Assembly (NCBI RefSeq): GCF_002871005.1
Contig: NZ_PHSN01000014.1
Coordinates: forward strand, 185,097-249,096
DNA: 64,000 nucleotides
DNA from: Acidimangrovimonas sediminis
Lineage (GTDB): Bacteria; Pseudomonadota; Alphaproteobacteria; Rhodobacterales; Rhodobacteraceae
Reading direction: 5' to 3'
Below the pieces are notes generated by a model. The model was not told the origin of the DNA, made no database searches, and was given only the letters and a program-made list of their open reading frames with translations. The position numbers and the translations under genes were made by a program. Positions 44,187 through 52,963 of this stretch are shown here, piece by piece (within the stretch, counting starts at the first letter, position 1; each line of letters starts with the position of its first letter).

Positions 44187-46229
44187 TCAGGCGTCGCCGT
44201 CGCCCAGCGGGTGCAGACAGGCCGCCGCATGGCCCGGCCCGAAGCCCCGCATCGCGGGCACATCCCGCGCACATTCCGCCGTCGCCCGCGGGCATCGCGT
44301 GCGAAACACGCAGCCCGAGGGTGGATTGATCGGCGAGGGGATATCGCCGCCCAGCACAATGCGTTCCCGCCGGCGGTCGGGATCGGGCACCGGGATCGCG
44401 GACAGAAGCGCCCGGGTATAGGGGTGGCGCGGCTGGCGGAACACCTCGGCCGCGGGGCCCTCTTCCATCACCTGGCCTAGGTAGAGGATCAGCACCCGGT
44501 CGGCGATCTGGCGCACCAACGCGAGGTCATGGGTGATGAAGACCATCGACAGGCCCAGATCCGCCCGCAGATCCTGCAGCAGGCCGACCACCTGCGCCCG
44601 GATCGACACGTCGAGGGCCGAGACCGCCTCATCCGCGACGATCACCTCGGGCTCCAGCGCAAGCGCGCGGGCGATGGCGATCCGCTGACGCTGACCACCC
44701 GAGAAATCCGCAGGCCGCCGCGCCGCCGCCGTCGCGGGCAACCCCACGGTATCGAGCAGCCGCGCCACGCGCTCGGCAACCTGGTCCTTCGGCACGATCG
44801 CGTGCAGGCGCAGCGGCTCCGCCAGGATCTGGCCGATCGTCATCTTCGGATCGAGACTGGCGAACGGATCCTGGAACACGATCTGCAACCTGCGGCGCAG
44901 GTCGAAAAGGCGCTTCTCCGGCAGGCCGATCAGCTCCGTCCCCTCGAAGGTCACGCTGCCCGAAGTGGGGGGCACCAGCTGCATCAGGCAGCGCCCGAGG
45001 GTGGTCTTGCCCGATCCGCTTTCGCCGACCAGCGCCAGCACCTCGCCGCGTGCGAGATCGAAACTGACCCCGTCGACCGCCCGCACCTTCTGGCCGTGGC
45101 GGGCGCCGAAGGCGGTGCGCACCGGGTAATGCTTCACCAAGTCGCGCACCTTCAGGATCGCCGGGCGCTCCGCATGCTCGGGGTCCGGCACCAGATCGGG
45201 GCGCGCGGCCTGATCGGGCAGCGCCTGCCAGCGCAGGCAGCGCACCGAATGACCGGGCGCCACCTCTTCCAGCGCGGGAAGGGCCGCGGCGCAGACCTCG
45301 GTCGCGGCGGCACAGCGCGGGGCGAAGCTGCAGCCCGGCGGCATGTCGCGCGGCGCCGGCACGTTGCCGGGGATCGCCTGCAATCGCGCGACCCGCCCAT
45401 CCTCGCGCGGGAGCGCGGCAAGCAGACCGCGGGTATAGGGCATGCGCGGGTTCTGCAGCACCTCGCGCACCGGCCCTTCCTCGACCACCCGGCCGGCGTA
45501 CATCACGCAGACCCGATCGGCGATCTCGGCCACGACGCCAAGGTCATGGGTGATGAAGAGAACCCCCATGCCGCGGCTGTCGCGCAGCCCCCGGATCAGG
45601 TCGAGCACCTGCGCCTGCACCGTCGAATCCAGCGCCGTCGTCGGTTCGTCCGCGATCAGGAACTCGGGGTTCGCCGCGATCGCGGTGGCGATCATCACCC
45701 GTTGCCGCATGCCGCCCGAAAGCTGGTGCACGAACTGGTCAGCCCGGCGCGGCGCATCGGCGATGCCCACCTCGCCCAGCAGGCGGATCGTCTCGCGCCG
45801 CGCCTCGGCCCAGCCCATGCCGGAATGCCGCACAAGGCTTTCCGAGATCTGCTCCGACACCTTGAGCACGGGGTTGAGCGCGGTCATCGGCTCCTGAAAG
45901 ATCACGCCGATGCGCTTGCCGCGCGCCGTATCGAACGCGTCGGGCCCCTGCCCCGCAAGCGCGGTTCCACCCAGCGTGATGCGCCCGGCCGTTCGCTGCG
46001 CCCCGGGCGGCAGCAGACCCGCGATGGAAAGAGCCGTCATCGACTTGCCCGACCCGCTTTCGCCGACCAGGCAGACGATCTCGCCCCGCCCGACGGACAG
46101 GCCCACTTCGCGCAGGATCGGCACCGGCCCCTCGCGGCCGGCAAAGCCGACCGAAAGGGCGTCGACGCGCAGCAATTCCTCCGTCGCGGATGACGGCACG
46201 GGCGAATTCAGGGGGCGAGCGGCGGTCAA
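44187..46229 (-). CDS. fused double ABC ATPase (OppD-OppF type) for a peptide-type importer, TTG start
   Basis: 680 residues with two nucleotide-binding domains in one chain. Domain 1 has Walker A GESGSGKSM, signature LSGGMRQRVMIA and Walker B LIADEPTTALD; domain 2 has GESGSGKTT, FSGGQRQRIAIARAL and VIVADEAVSALD. Each ends with the oligopeptide-specific cysteine-rich tail (GCSFAPRCAAATEVC; GCVFRTRCPRATAEC). TTG 46229 is chosen because it overlaps the SDR stop (TTGA) and GAGGA lies 8 nt upstream. It supplies the ATPase missing from the convergent importer operon (33038-36288). Confidence 0.9.
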   Translation of the reverse strand: MTAARPLNSPVPSSATEELLRVDALSVGFAGREGPVPILREVGLSVGRGEIVCLVGESGSGKSMTALSIAGLLPPGAQRTAGRITLGGTALAGQGPDAFDTARGKRIGVIFQEPMTALNPVLKVSEQISESLVRHSGMGWAEARRETIRLLGEVGIADAPRRADQFVHQLSGGMRQRVMIATAIAANPEFLIADEPTTALDSTVQAQVLDLIRGLRDSRGMGVLFITHDLGVVAEIADRVCVMYAGRVVEEGPVREVLQNPRMPYTRGLLAALPREDGRVARLQAIPGNVPAPRDMPPGCSFAPRCAAATEVCAAALPALEEVAPGHSVRCLRWQALPDQAARPDLVPDPEHAERPAILKVRDLVKHYPVRTAFGARHGQKVRAVDGVSFDLARGEVLALVGESGSGKTTLGRCLMQLVPPTSGSVTFEGTELIGLPEKRLFDLRRRLQIVFQDPFASLDPKMTIGQILAEPLRLHAIVPKDQVAERVARLLDTVGLPATAAARRPADFSGGQRQRIAIARALALEPEVIVADEAVSALDVSIRAQVVGLLQDLRADLGLSMVFITHDLALVRQIADRVLILYLGQVMEEGPAAEVFRQPRHPYTRALLSAIPVPDPDRRRERIVLGGDIPSPINPPSGCVFRTRCPRATAECARDVPAMRGFGPGHAAACLHPLGDGDA

Positions 46230-46906
46230 TAGCAGTCCTCTACAGTCCAGTTGACGGGGATTTCCGAGATGCTGGCCGTTGCCGGCAATTCCAGGACGAG
46301 ACGGACGATCCGGGCAACATCGGAGGGCTGGGTCAGATCCTCCGGCGGGATCGAGGCTCCGGCCGCCATCTCGGTCGCGACGAAACCGGGGCAGATCGCG
46401 GTGGAGCGCACACCGCTTTCCTTGCCGCATTGTCTGAGGCCATGGGCAAGACCAACGGCCGCGAATTTCGACAGGGCGTAAAAGCTCGACCCCGGCGACT
46501 TCGCGCGCTTGCCCGACAGCGAGGCGATCGTGACGATCTTGCCCCGCCGAGCGGCCAGTTCCGGCCAGATCGCCCGGGTAAGGCGAAGCGGCGCCTTGAC
46601 GTTCACCCCGAAGAGCGCGTCGAATTCGGCGTCGTCGGCTTCCAGCAGGGTCTTGCGGCTGTGGATCCCCGCATTGTGAACCACCGCGTCGATCCGGCCG
46701 AACCGCGCGAGGGTCGCCTGCGCCCAAGCGACCTCCGACCCCGGTTCCAGGGCGTCGTAATGCCGGGTCAGAACAGCCGGTCCCGCAGGCTGGGTGATTG
46801 GCGAGCGCGCGCCGAGGCTGAGCGCCCAGCCCGCGGAATGCAGCTCATGCGCGATCGCGGCACCGATGCCGCGCGACGCTCCGCTGATCATGACGACTGG
46901 CTGCAA
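46226..46906 (-). CDS. short-chain dehydrogenase/reductase, TTG start
   Basis: 226 residues. MISGASRGIGAAIAHEL is the cofactor motif TGxxxGIG (here SGASRGIG), VVHNAGIHS is the NNAG-like motif, and the catalytic set is Ser (VTIASLSGKR) and YALSK (YxxxK). It starts at TTG 46906, preceded by GGAGAACGGG; an upstream ATG at 46957 would put the operator 46939-46953 inside the coding region. Coupled to the ATPase gene by a 4-nt overlap. Substrate unknown, perhaps a carbonyl product of the sulfur pathway. Confidence 0.87.
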   Translation of the reverse strand: MQPVVMISGASRGIGAAIAHELHSAGWALSLGARSPITQPAGPAVLTRHYDALEPGSEVAWAQATLARFGRIDAVVHNAGIHSRKTLLEADDAEFDALFGVNVKAPLRLTRAIWPELAARRGKIVTIASLSGKRAKSPGSSFYALSKFAAVGLAHGLRQCGKESGVRSTAICPGFVATEMAAGASIPPEDLTQPSDVARIVRLVLELPATASISEIPVNWTVEDCY

Positions 46907-46938
46907 CCCGTTCTCCCGGCTTGATCGTGGCCTACCAT

Positions 46939-46953
46939 GATATATGATATATC
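46939..46953. promoter_or_regulatory. candidate GntR operator, site 2 (GATATATGATATATC)
   Basis: A perfect palindrome with central G46946 (GATATAT-G-ATATATC), 33 nt upstream of the SDR start codon. It is the same 15-base element as at 32943-32957 except for the first base (G for A), which makes it fully symmetric. Confidence 0.7.
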
Positions 46954-47443
46954 TCAATCTCTATCACGGTAGCGCCCGACGGATCGAGACGAAATACTGC
47001 GTCATGCCTACCAATGCGCCGGGGCGGTGCCGGGCGTCCCGCCTTGGGCGCACCGCGCCACGCCTTTGGCGCCCCGGATCGGCCCCGGATCGTCCATGTC
47101 CCGCGCCACTTCGGGGCTTCGTCGCAGGGTTTCCAGTTCACCCTGGGGTGACGCACGGGGGCAGCTCTGCTGATGCCGCGCCTCCTGACCTTGCGGATTC
47201 ACGGCCTGAATCCTGCTCGTGCAGAGTTCCGGAACGCGGCGCCGGCAAAAACCGCTGGCCCGCATGACGATCCGCGGATCGCAGACAGGTCAACAGGCCC
47301 GACGCCTCGCCTCTTGCTGGCGTGGATGCCCCTGGCATTCCGGCGATGTTGCATGAGGATTTCAGGCGTGCCGCCATTGGCACCCACCGCCCGGCAGAGC
47401 CGACGGATTTCGGTTCCGATCTGATCTGAAGTGGCCGGGGCGG
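46954..47443. other. 490-base non-coding stretch
   Basis: Beyond the operator I recognise nothing here. Short open frames on both strands have no family resemblance. It precedes the 3' end of a truncated kinase, so it may be degenerate former coding sequence. Confidence 0.4.
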
Positions 47444-47907
47444 TCAGGCCTGCGCCGGCTGAGAAACGCGGTAGATCTCTTCAAGCGACATCGCCCGCGA
47501 CTGGTCGATCTGCATCGGAGCGGCATGGCCGAATGCGCCCGGGCGCGTGCAGGTCATCGCCGCTTCAATTGCCGCGGCGCGCAACAGAACCTCGGTCGAT
47601 TCCCCCTTGAGCAGCCCCACGAGCACCCGCGCGATGAAGGTATCGCCCGCACCGAGGCTGTCGTGCAGATCGGTCGGCTGGGCGGGCACCTGGCAAAGAC
47701 CTTCGCCGTTCAGCATCAGCTCCCCTTCGCCACCCCGGGTCACGAGGACGTTCTCGGCCCCGTGCGCCCGGACGGAGCGCGCAAGGCCCAGCGCCTCTGC
47801 CTGGTCCAGCTCGCCGCCGGAGAAGGACATCAGGAAGCAGAAGGGGGCGACACGCGCGATCCGCTCCGGATCGCGGACGGTGGCCATGTCGTAGGTAAAC
47901 CCCTGCC
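47444..47907 (-). pseudogene. C-terminal remnant of a PfkB-family sugar kinase
   Basis: The frame reads [20 protein letters not shown], then [33 protein letters not shown] and the PfkB catalytic motif [18 protein letters not shown], ending at 47444. About the first half of a normal 300-residue kinase is missing. At about 47905 it joins, out of frame, the N-terminus of a GMC oxidoreductase, so it is not expressed as a kinase. Confidence 0.8.
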
Positions 47908-48056
47908 GGCATCTGGATGAAGAGGTTGCGGTCGTGTCCGCCGGCCTCAAGCAGGAGGACCCGGCAATCGGGATCTTCGGAAAGCCGGTCCGCCAGCACG
48001 CAACCCGCCGATCCCGCGCCGACGACGATGTAGTCGTAGTTCCCTGCCTGGTCCAT
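47908..48056 (-). pseudogene. N-terminal remnant of a GMC (choline-dehydrogenase-like) oxidoreductase
   Basis: From ATG 48056: [20 protein letters not shown], then [22 protein letters not shown], a textbook GMC FAD-binding start of about 50 residues, which ends abruptly where the kinase remnant begins. A normal GMC protein has over 500 residues. It starts 9 nt after the stop of the dimethylglycine-dehydrogenase-like gene and was probably once its operon partner. Confidence 0.82.
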
Positions 48057-48064
48057 ATCGGCCC

Positions 48065-50512
48065 CTATACTTTCACCCGGGCGGCGGCGGGGTCGTACAT
48101 CGGCTTGAGCGAGGCCTCGGCCAGTATCCGTGTGCCCATCACGTCGATCTCGTAGCGCGAGGCCAGCACCTCGGCCGCGCTTTCGCCCGCGCACGGGACA
48201 TAGCCCATGCCGATCGCGCCCCCCAGCGTGTGGCCATAGGCGCCCGAGCTGAGATAGCCCACGATCTCGCCATCGCGCAGGATTGGCTCGTGGTGGAACA
48301 GAAGCGGCTCGGGATCGGTCAGGCGGAACTGCACGAGGCGCCGCGCGGGTCCGGTTTCCTTGCGGGCGAGTACCGCCGCGCGGCCGATGAAATCGGGCTT
48401 TGCCGTGCGCACCGCAAAACCCAGCCCGGCGTCGATCACGTGGTCCTCGCAGGTGATGTCGTGGCCGAAGTGGCGGAAGGCCTTCTCGATCCGGCAGCTG
48501 TCCATCATGTGCATGCCGCACAGGGAAAGGCCCACGCCCTGCCCCGCCTCCCACAGCACCTCGAACACATGGCCCGCCATGTCGGAGGAGACGTAGATCT
48601 CCCACCCCAGCTCGCCGACGTAGCTGACGCGGTGGGCCCGGGCCAGCGCCATGCCGATCTCGATTTCCTGCGCGGTGCCGAAGGGGTTCACCGCATTGCC
48701 GAAATCCGCGGGCGAGACGCGCGAGAGCAACGCGCGGCTCTCCGGCCCCATCACCGCCAGCACCGCCTCGCCCGCGGTGACGTCGATGATGACCACGCTG
48801 TAGCCGCCGCTGTGGCGGCGCATCCAGGTCTCGTCGGCCAGCCGCGTGGCGGCGGGCGTCACCACCAGATAGGCGGTTTCCGACAGCCGGGTCACGGTTA
48901 CGTCCGCTTCGATCCCGCCACGCGGGTTCAGGAACTGGGTGTAGACGATGCGGCCCACCGGCACGGCCATCTCGTTGCCGCAGATGTGGTTGAGAAACGC
49001 CTCCGCCCCCGGCCCCTCGACCCGCAGCTTGCCGAAGGAGGACATGTCGTACATGCCCACCCCTTCGCGCACCGCCCGGTGTTCGGCCGCCGAATTCTCG
49101 AACCAGTTCTGTCGCTTCCAGCTGTAGCGATAGGCGCCCTCCTGCCCGGGGGCCGCAAACCAGTTCGCCCGTTCCCAGCCCGCCACCTCGCCGAAGACCG
49201 CGCCGCGTTCGGCCAGATGGGCGTGGAGCGGCGAGCGGCGCACCCCGCGCGCCGTGGCCTTCTGGCGGAACGGGAAATGGTCGGCATAGAGCAGGCCCAG
49301 CGTCTCTTTCGAGCGTTCGAACAGGTAGTGCCGGTTGCCCTGGAACGGCTGCATCCGCGCGATGTCGACATCGCCGAGGTCAAAGGGTTTTTCGCCATCC
49401 TCCATCCACTGTGCCAGCGCCATCCCCGCACCGCCAGCCGACTGGATACCGATGGAGTTGAACCCGGCGGCGACCCAGATGTTGTCAGCCTCGGGCGCGA
49501 GGCCCAGGTGATAGGCATCATCAGGGGTAAAGCTTTCGGGGCCATTGAAGAAGGTGTGGATCCCCGTCTCGGCCAGCATCGGCATGCGGGCGCAGGCGGC
49601 CTCCAGAATCGGTTCGAAATGGGCAAAATCCTCGGGCAGCTGGTCGAATTCGAAACTCTCGGGGATGCCCGTCCTTCCCCAGGGCTTGGCCCGCGGCTCG
49701 AACGCGCCGAGCAGGATCTTGCCCGCGTCCTCCTTGTAATAGGCGCATTCGTCGGGCACGCGCAGAACAGGCAGCCGTGCCAGACCCGCGATGGCCTCGG
49801 TCACGACGTAGAAGTGCTCGCAGGCATGCAGCGGCACGTTCACCCCCGCCATGCGGCCGACCTCGTGGCCCCACATGCCCGCACAATTGACGATCGCGTC
49901 GCAGGCGACATGGCCCCGGCTGCCGTCTTCGCCGGTCCAGTCCACCCCGGTCACACGCCGCCCGTCCCGGGCGATCGCGGTGACCTTCGCGCCCTCGACG
50001 ATGGTCGCGCCCTTCTGCCGCGCGCCCTTGGCCAGGGCCAGCGCGATGTTGGCAGGGTCGGCCTGCCCGTCGGTCGGCAGCCACACCCCGCCGGTCACCC
50101 CCGCGAGGTTCAGGTGCGGATAGCGCGCGCCCACCTCGGCGGGCGACAACTCCTCCACCGGCACACCGAAGGCCCGCGCCATCGCGGCCTGGCGATAAAG
50201 CTCCTCCAGCCGCTCGGCCGTCAGCGCGGCCGAGATCGAACCGCATTGCCGGAACCCGGTGGCGACCCCGGTCTCGCCCTCGATCCGCGTGTAAAGCTCG
50301 GCCGAGTAGCGCGCGAGGCGGGTCATGTTGGCCGAGGACCGAAGCTGCCCGATCAAGCCCGCCGCGTGCCATGTCGTGCCCGAGGTCAGGCGCTTGCGTT
50401 CCAGCAGGACGATGTCGTTCCAGCCGAGGCTGGCAAGGTGGTAGGCGACCGAACAGCCGATGACGCCGCCACCGATGATGACGACGCGGGCATGGTTGGG
50501 GATCTCTGGCAT
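48065..50512 (-). CDS. dimethylglycine/sarcosine dehydrogenase-like flavoprotein with GcvT domain
   Basis: 815 residues. N-terminal DAO domain with [21 protein letters not shown] and [12 protein letters not shown], where the His corresponds to the covalent-FAD site of dimethylglycine dehydrogenase. Then an FAO_M-type central region and a C-terminal aminomethyltransferase (GcvT) domain (about 430-810; [32 protein letters not shown]) that captures formaldehyde on tetrahydrofolate. It demethylates N-methylated glycine compounds. ATG 50512 is chosen as the Rossmann motif starts 10 residues later and GGAGAG lies upstream. Confidence 0.9.
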   Translation of the reverse strand: MPEIPNHARVVIIGGGVIGCSVAYHLASLGWNDIVLLERKRLTSGTTWHAAGLIGQLRSSANMTRLARYSAELYTRIEGETGVATGFRQCGSISAALTAERLEELYRQAAMARAFGVPVEELSPAEVGARYPHLNLAGVTGGVWLPTDGQADPANIALALAKGARQKGATIVEGAKVTAIARDGRRVTGVDWTGEDGSRGHVACDAIVNCAGMWGHEVGRMAGVNVPLHACEHFYVVTEAIAGLARLPVLRVPDECAYYKEDAGKILLGAFEPRAKPWGRTGIPESFEFDQLPEDFAHFEPILEAACARMPMLAETGIHTFFNGPESFTPDDAYHLGLAPEADNIWVAAGFNSIGIQSAGGAGMALAQWMEDGEKPFDLGDVDIARMQPFQGNRHYLFERSKETLGLLYADHFPFRQKATARGVRRSPLHAHLAERGAVFGEVAGWERANWFAAPGQEGAYRYSWKRQNWFENSAAEHRAVREGVGMYDMSSFGKLRVEGPGAEAFLNHICGNEMAVPVGRIVYTQFLNPRGGIEADVTVTRLSETAYLVVTPAATRLADETWMRRHSGGYSVVIIDVTAGEAVLAVMGPESRALLSRVSPADFGNAVNPFGTAQEIEIGMALARAHRVSYVGELGWEIYVSSDMAGHVFEVLWEAGQGVGLSLCGMHMMDSCRIEKAFRHFGHDITCEDHVIDAGLGFAVRTAKPDFIGRAAVLARKETGPARRLVQFRLTDPEPLLFHHEPILRDGEIVGYLSSGAYGHTLGGAIGMGYVPCAGESAAEVLASRYEIDVMGTRILAEASLKPMYDPAAARVKV

Positions 50513-50707
50513 CTCGTGCTCTCCATCGCCGCGGGGCCGCGGGCTGCCCCGGCACCCTGCCACCGCCGTGCGCAGGGAAAACGTCAGTTTGCGTCACGAA
50601 AGCCGCGGTTCTCATCGCCCGGCAGGAAACGCCCGGGCAAACCACGGGCGAGACAGAGTTCCTCGACGCGGTTCCCCGGTGGCCAGAAGAGGCTGTCGAG
50701 GGGGGGG

Positions 50708-51778
50708 GCGGCTACCTATTGCGGCTTCTGCGACTTCCACGGCTGCGGCAACTTCTCCAAATCCTCGTCGCAGGCCTGCATCCTGCCGGTGCTGATGCGC
50801 CGCAAGAACTTCACCCTGCTGACCGAGACCGAGGTGCTGCACGGCGTGAAGGCCAAGGACGGCAAGACCCTGACCGGCGTGCGCTGCATCACCGGCGACG
50901 GCGAAGAGGTGTTCCAACCGGCCGACGTGGTGATCTTCACCGCCTACCAGATGGACAACGTGCGCCTGATGCTGCTGTCCCAGGTCGGGACGCCCTACGA
51001 TCCGTCGACGGGCGAAGGCACGATCGGGCGGAACTACAACTACCAGACCTGTTCGTCGATGACCGGCTTCTTCGACGACAGCCACATGAACCCGTTCATC
51101 GGGGCCGGTGCTCTGGGTGTGCAGATCGACGACTTCAACGGTGACAACTTCGACCACTCCGGCCTCGATTTCATCGGCGGCGCGGGGATCATGGGCTATT
51201 CGACTGACGGCCGCCCGATCGCGCACATGAACAGCCTGCGCGGCGGGGCGAAACGCTGGGGTTCCGAGTGGAAGAAGGCGTATGCGCGCGATTATTCGAC
51301 CGCGGGCAACATCTTCTGCCAGGGCACCTCGATGCCGACGCGCGGCAACTACCTGTCGCTCGACCCCAATTACAAGGACCGCCACGGCCAGCCGCTCCTG
51401 CGCGTCACCTTCGACTGGGCCGAGAACGGCCGCAAGATGACCAACTACGTCACCGACAAGGCCAAGGAGATCATGGTCAACGCGGGCGGCAAGGACATCA
51501 ACCTCGAGCGTCAGACCGACACGAGCTGGAACCCCTACAAGCAGGATAGCTCTCACACCATCGGCGGTGCGGTGATCGGCGACGACCCGACCCGCTCGGC
51601 GCTGAACACCTACCTGCAAAGCTGGGATTGCCACAACCTCTTCGTGGTTGGCGCCTCGGCCTTCCCCAACAACGGCGGCTACAACCCGACCGTGACCGTG
51701 GGCGCCCTGGCCATCCGTGCCGCCGAGGCGATTCACAAGACCTACATGTCGAACCCCGGCGCACTGGTGAAAGGCTGA
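50708..51778 (+). pseudogene. C-terminal fragment of a GMC dehydrogenase (gluconate/sorbitol dehydrogenase flavoprotein type)
   Basis: An open frame of about 357 codons from 50708 to TGA 51778 without a start codon in context. It begins in the iron-sulfur/cysteine motif YCGFCDFHGC and runs through the C-terminal half, including SSHTIGGAVIG and NNGGYNPTVTVGALA with the GMC catalytic His/Asn region. About 200 N-terminal residues with the FAD site are missing; the left boundary is a run of eight Gs at 50701-50708. It is followed 4 nt later by its cytochrome partner, also broken. Confidence 0.85.
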
Positions 51779-51782
51779 CCCG

Positions 51783-52060
51783 ATGGCAAACTGGAAGAAG
51801 ACCGGCACCGGCGTCGGCGCGCTCGTCGTCCTCGGTGTCCTGGTCGCCGGTGTCTGGGCCTAAGGATCTGAAATCCGTCGCGACCTACCTGAAGTCGCCT
51901 CCGGCGGCGCAGGTCACGCAGGTCTCGGCCATGTCCGCTGATGGCGCGGGCCTCAAGGCAGGCAAGCAGACCTTCGAGGTCAGCTGCTCGGCCTGTCATG
52001 GGACCAAGGGCGAGGGCATCGCCGAGGGCGTTCCGGCCTTTGCCGGCAACAGCCAGATCC
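51783..52060 (+). pseudogene. cytochrome c subunit remnant with internal deletion
   Basis: ATG 51783 starts an intact membrane-anchor/signal (MANWKKTGTGVGALVVLGVL, VAGVWA) that stops at TAA 51860. Immediately after, in another frame, comes the end of a cytochrome c domain (DLKSVATYLKSPP) and a further domain with the haem motif CSACH (about 51988-52002), cut off at NSQIR near 52060. A multihaem cytochrome that accepted electrons from the GMC dehydrogenase has therefore lost its first domain and its 3' end. Confidence 0.8.
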
Positions 52061-52061
52061 G

Positions 52062-52311
52062 CGATCAGCAGGCTGACCGCGACGCCTACCAGCGCGGCGA
52101 GGACATTGCCGACCACCGCCGACCAGGGTTGCGCCAGCGGGCTGTTCGTCACCGCGAAAAGCAGCACCGAGGTCGCCCCGAAGGGCGCGACAAGGTAAAG
52201 CCCGAGAGTCGGGTCAACCGCCGGGGACAGCACGAACAGGCCAGTGAGGCCCAGCCCGACAAGGGCGCCGACCCCGGCCCGGATTGAACCGCTCCGGGTT
52301 TGCCGGGGCAT
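52062..52311 (-). pseudogene. N-terminal fragment of an HPP-family membrane protein
   Basis: From ATG 52311: GVGALVGLGLTGLFVLSP, then GLYLVAPFGATSVLLFAVTN, SPLAQPWSAVVGNVLAALVG and VAVSLLIAD, the conserved HPP-family membrane region. Homology stops near 52062 where the antisense cytochrome remnant begins. The HPP motif SPLAQPW is kept, but the C-terminal spans are gone. Confidence 0.75.
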
Positions 52312-52406
52312 GCGCGACCGCGGGCCCGAGAGAACGAAGGCAGCTCATGATCCCGGACCTCCGATGATGTCCCTGGGCCCGCGCGGCGCGACGCGGCAAC
52401 CGGCTG

Positions 52407-52832
52407 TCATGAGGGCGAAAGCCCGAAATCCATTGGCGCCAGCGCCATATCCGCGACCGAATAGGTGTCGAGCACGTCGAGGAATGCCTTGCGCGCCTCG
52501 GCAAGCGGCGAGATCAGGCGGCAGCATTTGGTAATCGTGCAGGCATTCCCCGCCCGCATGCATTCGACCAGGCCGAAATCCGTCTCCATGCGGCGGACGA
52601 TCGCGCCCACGCCGATGTCCTCGGGCGCACGCGAGAGATTGAGCCCCCCTGACCGGCCACGTTGCGCGGTCAGGAAGGCGCCCTGCGTCAGCGCGTTCAC
52701 CACCTTCATCACCGTGCTGCGGGGCACGCCGTAGGCTTCGACCACCTGGTCGATCGTGAAGCGTCGATCCCCCACGGACGCAGCATAGATCATGACCCGC
52801 AGGGCCACGTCCGTCGTGTCGTTCAACCGCAT
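52407..52832 (-). CDS. nsrR: NsrR-type Rrf2 family nitric-oxide-sensing repressor
   Basis: 141 residues. Rrf2 winged helix (MRLNDTTDVALRVMIYAAS; IDQVVEAYGVPRSTVMKVVNAL; QRGRSGGLNLS) and a C-terminal cysteine set C91, C98, C103 and C104 (ECMRAGNACTITKCC), matching the position of the iron-sulfur ligands of NsrR. Nitrosylation of the cluster would release DNA. Divergent from hmp with 131 bp between, the classical NsrR-Hmp module. The C-terminus is short of IscR-type extensions. Confidence 0.9.
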   Translation of the reverse strand: MRLNDTTDVALRVMIYAASVGDRRFTIDQVVEAYGVPRSTVMKVVNALTQGAFLTAQRGRSGGLNLSRAPEDIGVGAIVRRMETDFGLVECMRAGNACTITKCCRLISPLAEARKAFLDVLDTYSVADMALAPMDFGLSPS

Positions 52833-52884
52833 TCCAGTTCCCTTCTGCCGCCGCCCCGAGGGCAGGACGCGATGTCGCAGGCAA

Positions 52885-52947
52885 TTAACATACGAATCGT
52901 TAGCATCTTATCGGCGGCAAGTATAGGTACGCAACGCCGGCATCTTT
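52885..52947. promoter_or_regulatory. candidate NsrR operators in the nsrR-hmp spacer
   Basis: TTAACATACGAATCGTTAGCATCTTA (52885-52910, in two parts: TTAACATACGAATCG and TTAGCATCTTA) contains the half-site GCATCTT at 52903-52909, and a second GCATCTT lies at 52940-52946. GCATCTT/AAGATGC is the half-site of the E. coli NsrR consensus. Confidence 0.55.
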
Positions 52948-52963
52948 AACTCAGGAGGCACCC

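Noticed and set aside
47199..47387. A 62-codon minus-strand frame in the gap upstream of the kinase remnant
   Set aside because: No family resemblance and several overlapping alternatives; treated as non-coding.
48230..51778. A continuous 1182-codon + strand frame covering the whole dehydrogenase and GMC region
   Set aside because: Only the part after 50708 shows homology (GMC C-terminus); the rest is antisense to the dimethylglycine-dehydrogenase-like gene.
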